64,000 bases of DNA. Origin: Ailanthus altissimus. Its lineage: Eukaryota; Streptophyta; Magnoliopsida; Sapindales; Simaroubaceae. Below, in pieces: positions 12,924 to 24,839 of the stretch. A program made the translations under genes and the position numbers. Where the stretch lies: the NCBI GenBank assembly GCA_946807835.1, contig OX327702.1, positions 9,362,001 through 9,426,000 of the forward strand. Direction: 5' to 3'. Numbering within the stretch: the stretch's first letter is position 1; each line of letters begins with the position of its first letter. The notes beneath the pieces were generated by a model. It saw only the letters and a list, made by a program, of their open reading frames with translations. It ran no database searches and had not been told where the DNA came from.

Positions 12924-15354
12924 TGATAAGACCCGCCCTGAGACTCTCTAATGTAGGTTCCAGTGGCCCTGCCGGGTACCTCGACGAAAGTTCCTCCGAA
13001 TTTAACTACGTAAGTTGAAAAATTCCGTGGGGCGAATCCCTTTTTATTTCTTGCTATTACTGAGAAAATCTTGGAATATACACAAAAATCACTTCTTAAA
13101 TTTTAAAAAAAAATGGCAGAATTTCCCCTGTTTTTTGAAAAATCCAATATAAAACCTGTAAAGAAATTGCACTTCTATTTCAAACACTTCTCAATACTAC
13201 CAAATAGGACCTCCGGTCCTTTCCGAACCAAATCCAATATAACTCAATAATTTCATTATAATCATAAAACTAGAATACTGATAAAGAAGTGAAACGATCA
13301 TCAAAATATCAAAACCTCTTCATATTTGTCCAAAATATATGTACAAATACTCATGCCTATAACTACTATGTAGAAAGCAAAAAGAGTGTTATTTAGCACA
13401 TTTACATTTACAAAATATTCGTCTGACTGGGCCACTAATGAGTCGTAGGAGAATCAGCAACTTGCACACTGAAACCTACACTTGGAGGGGATAGAAAACA
13501 TAAAACACAAACGAGTGAGCTAAAAGAGCTCAATGAGGGCATTTAAGATTTCGAATAAAATAAAATTTCGTATAAATATTAAATTCTAAAAGACATGCAT
13601 AATTCATGTTTCTAAAACTTGTATAAAGCTGTAAAACAGTTGTAAACATCATATGTCGATGAAATTTTACCGAGCGGGTTTTATTTACATCTACGAAAAA
13701 TAATATCCAAAATTTGTTCAACATAATAACTAGCATGTGCATATAAACACATAATATGCAATCGGTAAATTGAAAACTATTAAAGCCTTCGCTTGACCAT
13801 TTTATTTCTAAACTGTGCCAATGATAACCCTCAAGCTCTATACTCATGCAGCGACTCAACTAGCACTGCACACGTGAGTAGGTCATGGGGCCCCTCAACT
13901 AACAGCACCCACATTGACATCATCAAGATATCTCACTGGCTATGCAGTGGAATCCAATATCGCATACATATAGTAAGACAATACCCCATACATAAAGAGC
14001 GACTCATATGACTCGACAATCTCAACTTCCCGGAGTTAGTGAAACCCCCCCCATAACCTGCCCATGTGTACGGGATATACTGGCCGGGTCTAATATAATT
14101 ACCACCACTATAATCTGAAGGTACCAATGGCCTTTGAAACGGATACAGTAACTTTAAAGCTGTTTCTTAAACCGAACATATAAAAGCATATATATAGATA
14201 TATATCAAAATTATAACTCATGTTTATACATTAAAAGTACATAAAACATACATTTTCATTATGCGAAAACATAATAAACGAAAGATAAAAGAAATAACAG
14301 ATTTTCACTCACAACCGATCCGCATTCAATTTCACTCTGGATCTCTGCTCCCGTTACCGGTCTTGATTTTCTTCACCTATGCGTCATAAATGACATTTAG
14401 AACTAATTCGAACACTAGAATCTCATTTAACTACTAAACGCCGTAAGTGACATACAAAGCCCTAATGGATATTACTTTTCAATTTTTATTTATGGAGTCA
14501 TTTAATCTAATCTAACTCACCATCCGACACCTTGAAAATTATTAAACGCCTTATAACTTGGTTGGACATAATTGCCCTTCACCTTTTCAAAATGGACAAT
14601 TATGTCTCATTTTCTTCATTTTGATAACTTCTTCAAACTCCACACTAGAATTGAACTCAATCTCTTTTTCTTGAATTTTCACTAATTGAGGCTTCAATTA
14701 AGTTTAGGAACTTATACTTGACCTTCTTATAGCTTGATTAAACATGAAAAATCAAGAAAAAAAACTTGAAATGTCAATGTAACAGCACCACTCTTCTTGC
14801 ACGAATTTTGCTCTCTTTTGCTCTAAGTGTTATGCTTTTGATCACTTGAAATTTTTACACACTTCTACTATATATATAGTGCTCTCTTAAAATACAAATT
14901 TGCCCCTCACCTAACTCAAAAATTTTAAATTGTCATTAGTTGGAAACTAAGTATAAAATTGGTTCCTTTTTAACTATCTAGTAAGAATAGTCCAATGAAT
15001 TAACTAAAATTTTCAACTTTGTAATCCATGAGATTGTCTCTAATTGGTCCATTCTCTAATATATGGATTGTGTTTCTTAATAAAGGCTTGTTCCATACAT
15101 AACCCTTAAATAAAAATTCATGTAGTAAATTAAAATTTTCTTTTCCAAGCCAATATAAAAAATTTTTAAAAATATTCTAGGGTTGTCCGACGCTCCCACC
15201 GAGTGTGAAATTATCAAATTATGTTTAATATCTCTTACACGCACCATAAAAAAAATATTTTTAATATAGTTAAAATCGATTAACCCAACGGTATCTTTAT
15301 TGCTATATACCAAAATCGAGATGACTATACTACTAATAGGGAATGAATATTACA
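12924..15354 (+). mobile_element. Solo LTR, family C, copy 2 (2431 bp), perfect TSD
   Basis: Begins TGATAAGACCCGCCCTGAG and ends GAATATTACA. GTTTG at 12919-12923 is repeated exactly at 15355-15359. It is clearly homologous to 720-3503, with insertion/deletion differences accounting for about 350 bp. It is inserted into family A copy A3, so it is younger than A3. No internal region is present and no meaningful ORF is seen. Confidence 0.9.
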
Positions 15355-15914
15355 GTTTGCGAATATTATTTATCGAAATACGAATCTAGGGATAAGTTCT
15401 AGAGTTGAGCATATGAAGACTTGACGGTGATAATCTATGTCTCCGCTCTTCTTAGATATAAATGATGAGGGGATTATACGAATATGTATTAATCTCAACT
15501 TATATTGTTTAATATGTTATTTTGTTATTTTCATAACGTGTGTGCGGAGAAATATTTATGGACTTATGGAAGAGTTTTGTAAAACAAAACGGATATAAAC
15601 TTAGGGTGTCTTATTATATAAAGTGTACTCGTCATGCACTAGGATACCACACCAGATTAAATAATTCAATCTAAAAAATTCTCAAAAAATTAAAATTATT
15701 TCAGAATATTTAAAAGAGATCATAAAATTTAAGTATTAAGTTCAGAATCTCATCAAATATGATTTATTATTTTATTTTTTTTATTAAATACCACTTGTCA
15801 TGATATTAATTAGTATTGACAAAACACATTATTGATCCATTTAATTTATAAGTGTTGCAAATTTAAATAAATTAAAAATGAAACAAGTGGCAAAATCATT
15901 TTAAGGTTTTGGAA

Positions 15915-15931
15915 GCCGAATAGTATTCGGC
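15915..15931. repeat. Perfect short palindrome
   Basis: GCCGAATA, one G, then TATTCGGC: an 8-bp inverted repeat with a one-base centre in the 3' part of A3. The same ATTCGGCC word recurs near 16034. No function can be assigned. Confidence 0.6.
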
Positions 15932-15999
15932 CAATTTGTATAAAAACATGTGCCGGTCATTTTAAATGAATTCTTTAAAAGTTAACGATGTGGTGGCTT

Positions 16000-16932
16000 A
16001 TTAGCATAACTTTGAAGGCCACCAAATTCATTTCTATTCGGCCATTTATCTTGAATGCATATTGCTAAAAGTGTGGACAAGCACGGGGCACGTGGCCTAG
16101 CATAAAACGCCTGCACAAACAAGATACTCAAATAAAAGCTAGTTTGTAATATTTCCATGCCAAAATGCTCCTCACTATATATATTTTATTGAAACAACCC
16201 TTTTCGAAGCCAAAGAGAGCATAGATAGATAGATCATCGAAGATTCTTTAGAGGCATTACTCAAAGCAAAATGGTTGAACCTTTTAAAACCTGTACATTG
16301 ATCGGCTGATAATAGGCACGATACTAACATCCAAGAAATCATCTAGTATGATTGATTTTGGACTTGGCCTAGTACAAAACCAAACTCTATCCTTCTGTTC
16401 GATATGACCCATAAGCTTGTGAACCAAAAGACAAGAACATGAATAAGCGGGCCCATCATAGAACTGCAAGTAATGACGTGGTATGAAGAGAGTGGCGAAT
16501 TCATGGAGACGCATATCTCATGCAAACTCAATTATCACGTTCACGCCACCAACTAAGATCTGAGACAGAGAGAGAGAGAGAGAGAGAGCAGTAACCAATT
16601 GCTAATTGCCCGACCAAAGACGTGAAGGCATGTAATACTAATAATAAGTAATAACTTAACTTAATAATATGACCTCGTTGACCGTTTCTCATTCTCTTCC
16701 CTTGAAAAATCCAAATAACTGTAACCACCCCGCCCCTCAAATTCCTCCCTTCCTCCCATAACACACAAAACATTCACAACACTTCCAAAATAAAAAAAAT
16801 AAGAACGCTTTGGAAAAACACTTCCCATTTCCTAATCCCTATGCCATTATTTTGGTTAGCCCAATAAATCATTAAAATAAAGACCAAAAACAAATAACAA
16901 AACCAAAAAAAGAAAGAAAAAAAAAAGCCAAT
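16000..16932 (+). promoter_or_regulatory. Upstream region and 5' leader of the WD40 gene
   Basis: This is the gap between the end of A3 and the WD40 start codon. It contains an 11-unit AG dinucleotide run at 16567-16588 (a GAGA-type element that plant BPC proteins can bind; functional relevance is inferred). Pyrimidine-rich DNA at about 16730-16760 and an A-rich leader just before the ATG are consistent with a 5' UTR. A TATATATATTTTA run near 16176 lies about 750 bp upstream of the ATG, which is far for a TATA box unless the leader is long. The transcription start cannot be read from sequence alone. Confidence 0.45.
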
Positions 16933-19900
16933 ATGGAACGCAAAAGAACACTCACGATGAACTGGGACGGCCTCGCCGATGCCGACGACGACGACGACCG
17001 ATTTTTCGAATCCTACGAGCGAATCTCCTCAGCCGTGCCGTTCGACTTGGCCTCTTCCGACGAGGAAGACGATGACTTTGAAGATTCCCGTATGTCTTTC
17101 GCTTCAGCGGTGTCGTCCGTCACCGTTCATCATCGTAGCAACGACGATTTTCAAAACTTCGCAACGTCTGCAGCAGGCTCGATGTCGCCGGATTACGATA
17201 TCTGGATGGTGGCGCCCAGTTCGATATCGGAACGGAGAAAGCGTCTGTTGCAAGAAATGGGATTGTCGAAAGAAAAAGAGCTTGTCAGCTTTAAACGTCC
17301 CGTTTCAAATAACGTCGGTAACAGTTATAATATTAACGATATTAACAATAATATCCATCAAGTTACTGCACAAAAGGAGAGCCATTGTAATATTGGTGAA
17401 GACAATAAAAAAGAAATTGCACAATCTCCTGTAAGAACACAGCAGCATGATTCGCAGGCGAATGACAATTCTCCGGTGCCGGTCATGCTTGTGCGGTCAA
17501 GATCAGAAGGGGATATTGAATCTTTATCAATAGATAAGAAGAGAAAAGAGGAAATGATTGGATCAATATCAAAGCAAAGGTTGACGAGAACGTCATCAAT
17601 GGTGTTTGCTTCTTATGCGAAAATATACCCGTATCACGAATCTGTAAGAGTGGCGCCAAAGGAAGCTGGTAATGTTGGGTCGGATCATAATAATGGAGGA
17701 TTAATGTTGAATTTGACTTCAGAAAATAGATTAGGAGCGTTTTTCTTGATAAAGAATTTGGATACGGGGAAAGAGTTTATTGTTAATGAGTATAATGAAG
17801 ATGGGATGTGGAATAGGCTTAGTGATTTGCAGACAGGGAAGCAATTAACAATGGAGGAGTTTGAGAAATCTGTCGGTCATTCGCCTGTTGTTAAGGAATT
17901 AATGAGGAGAGAAAATGTTATGTCTAGAATGAATGATCAGTACAGAAAATTTAGTGCGAATTCGTATCTGTCAAAGAGTTTGAGGATGAGCAAGAGAAGG
18001 GGAGCTGCATTGCTGAAGAATTTAAAAGGAGTGGCTCATTCTATGAGCTTAAGGGGGGAGAAAGAGAGGGAGCATAATCAACACCATCAGCATCAAGCAA
18101 TGGTTGCAGAGCAGAAACAGAGCAAGAATTCTTCCAGTAATAAATGGGTTAAAGTTAGGCATACAGGGAAATCTCATAAGGAGTTGAGTGCCTTGTATTT
18201 ATGTCAAGAAATTCAGGCTCACGAGGGGTCTATTTGGACAATTAAGTTCACTTCCGACACGCGGTTTCTTGCCAGTGCAGGTGAAGATAGGATCATTCAT
18301 GTGTGGGAAGTGCAAGAATGTGAAGTTATGAATATGAATGAAGGGAATTTGACCCCACTTCATCCTTCACTCTGCAATTCACAAGATAAAACATGTACTG
18401 TGGAAGGCTCACCAAATCCATTAGAGAAGAAGAAGAAGGGGAAAGGATCATCTAGCCCTGATTATGTTCATGTCCCAGAAACTGTGTTTTCACTTTCTGA
18501 GAGACCTTTCTGCTCCTTCCAAGGTCATCTGGATGACGTTTTGGACCTTTCTTGGTCCAGATCTGAGGTAATCTTCTATCACCATTCTTGCTACTGTTAC
18601 ACAGAAGCGTCTTAATTCTTTGATTTGTATATGCAATTTGCAATTAATTAACCCTTTATGGATTTGCAGCCACTGCTTTCATCTTTAATTGGCAACTTTG
18701 ATCATTTTGCAGCTGCTGCTTTCATCTTCAATGGACAAAACTGTTAGGTTATGGGACATGGAAACAAAGAGCTGTCTAAAGTTGTTTGCCCACAATGATT
18801 ATGGTAAGATGTCTTTTTCTTCTCAGGCAAACATCAATAATGTTAATGCAGCAATACATATTCGATTCATTCCAGCTTATATTGACTACTGACATGAGTT
18901 TGCTTTGCAGTAACTTGCATTCAGTTCAATCCTATGGATAATGATTATTTTATAAGTGGGTCACTTGATGCAAAGGTGAGAATATGGAGCATACCTGATC
19001 GACATGTCGTAGATTGGACAGATCTTCATGAAATGGTCACAGCTGCTTGTTACACCCCTGATGGCCAGGTTCAATTTTCTTTTACAGTTCTTGTAGTGAT
19101 ATTATACTAGAAGAAAACTCAGTTCTGTTAAATTAAGTTGTAGTCTTATTGAATCAGCTAGGAAAAATTCATGTTCTTTATTTGAGTTTCTGAAGTTCAC
19201 CTTAACAATTTTATGAATATTCATCAGGTTTTGTGTTGATCTTTTTTTTCTCTTTGATGCTTCATGTTTAAATAATTGAAGAATGCTCTCATTGGTTCAC
19301 ATAAAGGTAGCTGCCGCATGTACAGCATAGAGGGTATGAGTTGCTCTTAGTGTTTTATTTTCCTGTTGAAATGTAGTTGAAAGGTAACTCTATAAATGCT
19401 CATCTTATCTGGTGAACAGATTCCAAATTAGTTCAAAAAAACCAGGTCGATTTCCAAACTAAGAAGAAGTCTAGTACGAAAAAGATCACTGGTTTTCAGG
19501 TAATTCTACTTTTTTCCTCCCATTTTATGTTATTGTTAATTCTATTTGGTACCTGCAACATATAATGATGGAGTTTATATTTAAACAGTTCTCCCCGAGC
19601 AATCCATCTGAAGTTCTTGTCACTTCTGCTGATTCCCGGATTCGAATTTTAGATGGTTTTGATATTGTTCATAAATTCAGAGGTATTTTTCTGGAAAAAA
19701 GTTGGGATTTTATGCTTATCCCAGTACATTGTTTTGCTCTCTCCCCGTCAACAATGATGCATATGTTGTCTGGTAACAGGTTTCCGGAATACCAGCAGCC
19801 AAATTTCAGCTGCATTCAGCACAGATGGGAAATATATTGTATCCGCTAGTGAAGATTCTCAAGTCTATGTGTGGAAGCGCGAAGAGCCACGAAATGCTAC

Positions 19901-20510
19901 CAGAGGAAAAAGAAATATAATCACTACCACAGCTCATGAACTTTTTCAGTGTAAAGATGTTTCAGTAGCAATCCCCTGGCCTGGAACAGTGAAGGGTGAG
20001 CCACCGCCAATGCCAGTTCATTCCAAAAGGCACTCAAGACGCATCGGCTCACAGTCTACTTCTGCTACTGGTTCACCAACCAAGGAAGATAACCCTGCTG
20101 GTCTCAGTAAGAGACTATTGCCACCTCTTCCAAAGAAAAACAACAAAGTAGAGCGAGTTCAAACTCCGCCAGAGGAAGATCTGGCGCAAGTTTCCCGTGA
20201 TCCTGGGATTGGTGAATCGTTCAATTCGTTTTCTTCCACAATAAGAGGTGGTGATTCGCCTTCTATGTTCGGTGGTTCGGATTCAAATTCTTCCTTCACA
20301 AGGCAAGACGATCCAGCTTCCATTTCTGATGAAAAGGATAAGAATTCTTCCTCATTTTCATCTTGGTCATCTTGGTTTGATGGCAGCAATCATTCGAGCC
20401 ACGCAGTTCAAACAACAGCTTGGGGCTTGGTAGTTGTGACAGCCACTCTAGGAGGTGAAATCAGAACTTACCAAAATTTTGGAATACCACGTAGGCTAGA
20501 CCGCCTGTGA
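16933..20510 (+). CDS. WD40-repeat protein, WDR44 (Rab11-binding) type, 7 exons, 946 aa
   Basis: The exons I infer are 16933-18567, 18713-18803, 18911-19068, 19282-19333, 19420-19499, 19589-19682 and 19780-20510. All introns are GT-AG and the phases add up to one 946-residue frame. An acidic N-terminus (residues 16-22) precedes RFFESYE (23-29), an FFAT-like motif. IKNLDTG (273-279) begins a segment shared with animal WDR44, followed by a basic and His-rich linker (about 340-410). WD blades start near 427, 529, 571, 608, 665 and 705, with a probable last blade near 912. Blades 1 and 2 are separated by a roughly 60-residue insert, as in WDR44. Ser/Pro-rich linker at about 780-905. Animal WDR44 binds Rab11 and ER VAP proteins in endosomal recycling; a similar trafficking role here is inference. 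The start codon is the first in a long open exon after an A-rich leader. No frame damage is seen. Confidence 0.93.
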
Positions 20511-22600
20511 GACCATACTTAAATTAACGGTTTTGATTTTGTACAAGTAAATATGGGAACTTACTTTGTCTTATCTTCATCAAACAAAAATTTGTAGTAC
20601 TTGAATGAGTAGGAATTGAAAACCAGTAAGAGTCAACTGCGGAAGTGGGCATTCCCTTTTTGTAGACGACATTTCTGCACAACCGACACTGTGTAGATTA
20701 TATAGTTCTTGTACGATCAAGGTTGAATGTAAATTGAAATATATATTTTTATAAGAGCACTCACCCACACTTGTTGATCCAACTAGAGGTAAAGACGGGT
20801 GGACTCCTTATTATAATAAAAATATATATTTTTTTTAAAAAAAAATTACCTCCTGATTTGAATTATAAGTAACAAATAGACTCTCATTTATTTATTTTTT
20901 TTTAAATTACAGTTAATTATTATTAATCTTATTAAATGATTCATTTATTCAATAAAATTTAAATTTGATGTTGACTGATTATTAACTAAAATTAATTGGC
21001 ATTAAGTAATTGTTGTCGGTCAGTGTTGACAGTCACTAAAATTACACCACACGTCCCATCATATAAAGTTGTACAAATATTTCTATCCCTTATAAACTTT
21101 TAACAGAAGTTGAAGATTCATTTATCCCTTAAACTTTAAAATTGGGGTGTATATAATTTCCATTATATTAAAAGAATCTTTCCATTTTTTTTTCTGCACC
21201 ACCTGGGGGAGGGGGATTCGAACTCAGGTGGGAATATGAGACTTGGAGGAGCTCAGCTAATTAGGCTGAGCCCTCATGTTGTAATCCCCTTTTAAAAAAA
21301 AAAAAAACTAATATTTAAAATAAAGAAAATTATAAAATAAAATAAAATAAAAAGCAAAAGGAAATAAAAATACCAAACATTCTAGCAGATATTTATTTAT
21401 TTTATATGCAAACTACGACATGAAATCCCATAATTTATTTTTAATAAAAGAAAAGCTTTGGCCTTTGAGCAACACCATGTAGCATCTTCAATGTGATGTT
21501 TAGTTAAATAACAAAGAGAGTGGAATGTAAACGATCTTTATTTTTTTTTTAGAATTTTTTTTTGTTTGATTGACTATTTTTCTAAGGAATAAGAAATTTT
21601 TAAGAATTTTAATTCATTAAATATGAGCAATTAAGATTCCTCTTTAAAAGGGTAGAATCCGTATATTTATTTATTTACATTGTTAAATTATCATATTTAC
21701 TCTCTTTGCAAAATTATTAAATAATAAATTAATAATTTCAGATAAATAAGCAAATTATTATTTTTAAATAAATAAATAAATATTTAATATGAACAAATAT
21801 TATTTAATTTAATAATATTATTTAATTAATATAAATTTTATAAATTAAAATTAAAAAAGAGAAGAAAATTAAAACATATTTCGCATTATCGATGCTAGAA
21901 TCTTTAACCCCAACATCGAGACTTAGGGGTCCCTTGCCCCTCTCTTAAACCCAACTTAATATCTTAGACTTATAGTCAACACCAAGACTCACGATCTAGA
22001 CACCAAAATTAGAGGTGCTTACTTTTTTAAACTTGACCTAACTTTGAGAAATCTTCTAAATTTGAGATTTAATATTAACACCCAAGGTTTCTAATATTGA
22101 GACATAAGGTTTCGCCGCTACTTAAAAATAAATTGAATGTGAGAAAATTTATTTATATTATTTAAATATCTTTATAATAGAAAGGATAGTTTTTAATTAC
22201 ACAATCAAATACTATAAAATATGAAAAGTATTTAAAGTACTTTTATAATTTATTACCAAAGTATAATGGGGTAAAATTGTTTTGTTAGAAACATTTTCAA
22301 ATGGATCCTAAATTAGTTGATATTTGGAAATAAATTGATTTTGCAAAACTTTTATTAAAAGTAAAGTTAAAGGAATTTTTATTTTAATAAAATATTATTT
22401 ATTCTTTTTCATAATTGGTTCTATACTCCAATCAAACCTAGAAATTATTTTCATCTTTCATTCTTTTCCTCTTTACATTTCATTGCTTTTCTCCATAAAC
22501 ATTTCTAAAATTTGAAGTACTATACTTTTCCATTTCTTTTCCTCTTTGAACATTCATAAAATTCAATTACTATACTTAATTATATTGTTAGATGAAATGG
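20511..22600. other. Downstream region of the WD40 gene: probable 3' UTR and AT-rich intergenic DNA
   Basis: The first 200-250 bp after the stop is probably 3' UTR; T-rich and AATATATATTT stretches near 20736-20760 and 20820-20835 are plausible polyadenylation context. The rest is AT-rich non-coding DNA, with one SINE candidate (21185-21300). The block at 21880-22130 has somewhat higher GC and repeats the words 'aacaccaag' and 'cgagactta', suggesting an old unclassified insertion. No gene is seen. Confidence 0.5.
21185..21300 (-). mobile_element. tRNA-derived SINE candidate
   Basis: On the minus strand a TTAGCTGAGCTCC stretch (A-box-like, about 21247-21261) is followed roughly 35 bases later by GAGTTCGAATCCCCC (B-box-like, 21211-21225), then GGTGGTGCAG and a run of A (21185-21194 read in reverse). 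The spacing of the two RNA polymerase III boxes and the terminal A-run fit a short SINE. No second copy or target duplication was found in this window. Confidence 0.4.
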
Positions 22601-23545
22601 AAAAATGAAGTATACAAAAATATACAATCTTAAAGGTAACAACGCATTGTTATTCTTCAATGATAATTAGACGACCCGATCTAGTTTCTCTCAAGATTAA
22701 GAAAGATCATAACTCTAATCACTATTAACTTGAGTAAAACCAACTCACTAAAATCTTATTCAATTCTAAAATCCTCAATAAAATCTAACAAGAAAATAAT
22801 CGACTTGTGACAAGAAAAACTAATAACATGAAACTATTTTCAATAAACACAAATATCCTAATGTCTCTAATAATTATCTAACAAAAGAAAAAAATATAAA
22901 AGAAAATTATTATAGTACTTCACGGCCAACCTAAAGAAGTCTAACACTATCTATCTAAAATCGCGACCACCTAAAATGAAAAAAAAATATAGAGAAAATA
23001 AGGTGAGCAATAGACTTTGAGTAGATATTTTATTTATTAAAATAACTTTTCTTATTATATACTTTGTTAACTATACTACTATAATGTAGAGAAATCATTT
23101 TATGATGCATTAAAAGTCACTAATGCAATATCTTATGAAAATAATTTATGTAATTGAAAATCCTATAAAATTCTCCTTTATCTATGTATCTAAAAACCTT
23201 ATAAAATTCTTTTTTATCTATGAATAATTACTAAGCTGATAAATTAAAACAATGATAGTACGTGAAAATACACATCAAATAAGTACCCAAAGAATTAGTT
23301 AGTCATACACCCAGTGTAATTACTCACACACGAGCAGAGCAAAAAGAATAAGCTGGTTATACACTTGGCAGCACTACATCGCATAGGCATAATAAAATTT
23401 CTAGTTGGTTGTACATGTATGCACATAGTTATGCTCCTAATTGCTAGGTATTCAAACACATGGCCCAAAATCTCTATATGTGCTTGAAAGGATCCCAAAG
23501 ACTTGTATTTGAATTTATAGCTAAATAAAGAAAGGTACATGCTTG
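22600..23545. other. AT-rich DNA upstream of copia element 1
   Basis: No coding potential was found. The 5' LTR of the copia element should end at 23601, but only its last 55-60 bases (about 23545-23601) resemble the 3' LTR end (about 28153-28209). The rest of this stretch, including the less AT-rich block 23290-23520, does not visibly match the 3' LTR. Either the 5' LTR has been replaced or truncated, or it has diverged beyond recognition by eye. Confidence 0.4.
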
Positions 23546-23604
23546 GTTGTTGTGTTATATACTTTGGGTTTATTACTTGTTTGATTGCTACTGCTTTAAC
23601 AAAT

Positions 23605-23617
23605 TAGTATTAGAGTC
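23605..23617 (+). other. Primer-binding site of copia element 1
   Basis: TAGTATTAGAGTC lies three bases after the LTR end TTTAACA. It differs by a few bases from the initiator methionine tRNA-type site TGGTATCAGAGCC used by most plant copia elements. It marks the 5' LTR boundary and the element's + orientation. Confidence 0.75.
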
Positions 23618-23632
23618 AAATTTTAAACAAAC

Positions 23633-24480
23633 ATGGCCACACCCAAGTATAGGGTAGATAAATTCAATATGATGAATGACTTCAATCTATGAAAAATGAA
23701 AGTTAAGGTGTTGTTGGTGAGCCAACGATTAGGCTCAATATTAGAGGAGATTACAACTCCATCTAGTAAAGAAGAGAAGATGTCAAAGTCATCTAAAGTT
23801 AAAGCAGAAAGAATGGACATTCAAGAAATAGTTCATAGTACAATCGTTCTGTCATTAAGCGATGAAGTACTAAGGAAAGTAGCAGGTGAGACAACAATAA
23901 TTAGTCTTTGGAAGAAGCTTATCTCTCTTTCTATGTGAAAGTCGTTGGCCAACAAATTGTATATAAAGAAGAAGTTGTATTAGTTGTCCATGTCAGAAAG
24001 GACACCAATAAAAGACCATATAAACGTCTTTAACAAGATCATTATTGATCTTGAATCTATCAACATCAAGATAAAGGATGAAGATAAGACAATCATCCTA
24101 TTGAGTTCACTTCTCAGGAGTGATGAGAGCTTTGTTAATACGTTACTCTATGGCAAAGAGAGTTTAACGATAAATGATGTGAAATCATCATTAAACTCAA
24201 ACCTATTAGGAAAGCTAATTGAGGGCAATGCAAGAAAATTTTATTTGTAAGAGGAAGGTCTTCACATAGAGATGAAAAGAAAAATGCCTCAATGTTAAAG
24301 TTCAGGACTCTTAGGAAATGTTATTTCTTTAAGAAAGATAGGGACTTCATAAAGGACTGTCCAGAGAATGAAGTACAAAATAAGAAGAAAGCGGATGCTA
24401 TACTTACCTATAATGATAGCTGCGATAGTGCAGAGACTTTAGTCGCCACTGATGGTAAGAGTACTAAATAATGGGTTCTT
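23633..24480 (+). pseudogene. Copia 1 gag, zinc knuckle and protease start
   Basis: The ATG at 23633 starts a copia-type Gag (MATPKYRVDKFN). Open stretches at 23696-23938 and 23984-24250 continue it: the first contains VLRKVAGETTIISLWKKL, the second SMSERTPIKDHINVFNKII and DEDKTIILLSSLL. A degenerate zinc knuckle follows (KCYFFKKDRDFIKDCP, about 24316-24363); the second Cys and the His of the CCHC set are replaced by Phe and Asp. A protease-like FGCTFHICPHKSWF segment lies near 24483-24525, with the expected catalytic Asp position changed. Stops at about 23690, 23936, 23980 and 24248 break the frame. Confidence 0.85.
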
Positions 24481-24839
24481 AATTTTGGTTGTACTTTTCA
24501 CATATGCCCACACAAGTCTTGGTTTATAAATTTTCAACCCATTAATGGTAGTAGTTCATGGGTAATGACATTACTTGTTAGATGATAAAAATTGATAGTA
24601 TTAAACTTAGATTACATGATGGGCGAGGGAGAAAGTTAACAGAAATTAGGTATGTTCCTAGCCTCAAGAAAAATTTAATCTCATTAAAGACTTTAGATTA
24701 GAATAGGTGTTCCATCAGGATTGACAGATGGGTTTAAAGACTATTAAAGGGTTCCATTATGATAATAAGAGCAAGAAATACAATAGAGTTTATGTGTTGA
24801 AAAGAGAAGTTGTAAGTGGTTCTTCATTATTCTCTAAGA

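Larger units (their letters stand above)
12056..15990 (+). mobile_element. Isolated LTR, family A, copy A3, split by a family C solo LTR
   Basis: Starts TGTTGGAAATGGTGC at 12056; the flank is GAGAA. The family A core runs to 12923 and resumes at 15355 (GTTTGCGAATATTATTTATCG) after the nested family C copy. The 3' part is diverged or truncated. A segment at about 15945-15985 (GCCGGTCATTTTAAATG) still resembles A1 7792-7813 (CCCGGTCATTTTAGGG). No matching right-hand target duplication was found, so 15990 is approximate. This copy brings repeat DNA to within about 1 kb of the WD40 start codon. Confidence 0.65.

Noticed and set aside
13530..14127. ORFs of 64-109 codons within the family C solo LTR
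   Set aside because: Not preserved at the equivalent positions of family C copy 1 (720-3503); random open frames.
16172..16187. TATA box of the WD40 gene
   Set aside because: TATATATATTTTA is about 750 bp upstream of the start codon and lies in generally AT-rich DNA; no way to place a transcription start from sequence alone.
16979..17434. 151-codon ORF in another frame of WD40 exon 1
   Set aside because: Shadow of the GC-richer coding exon; the WD40 frame is supported by homology and splice phases.
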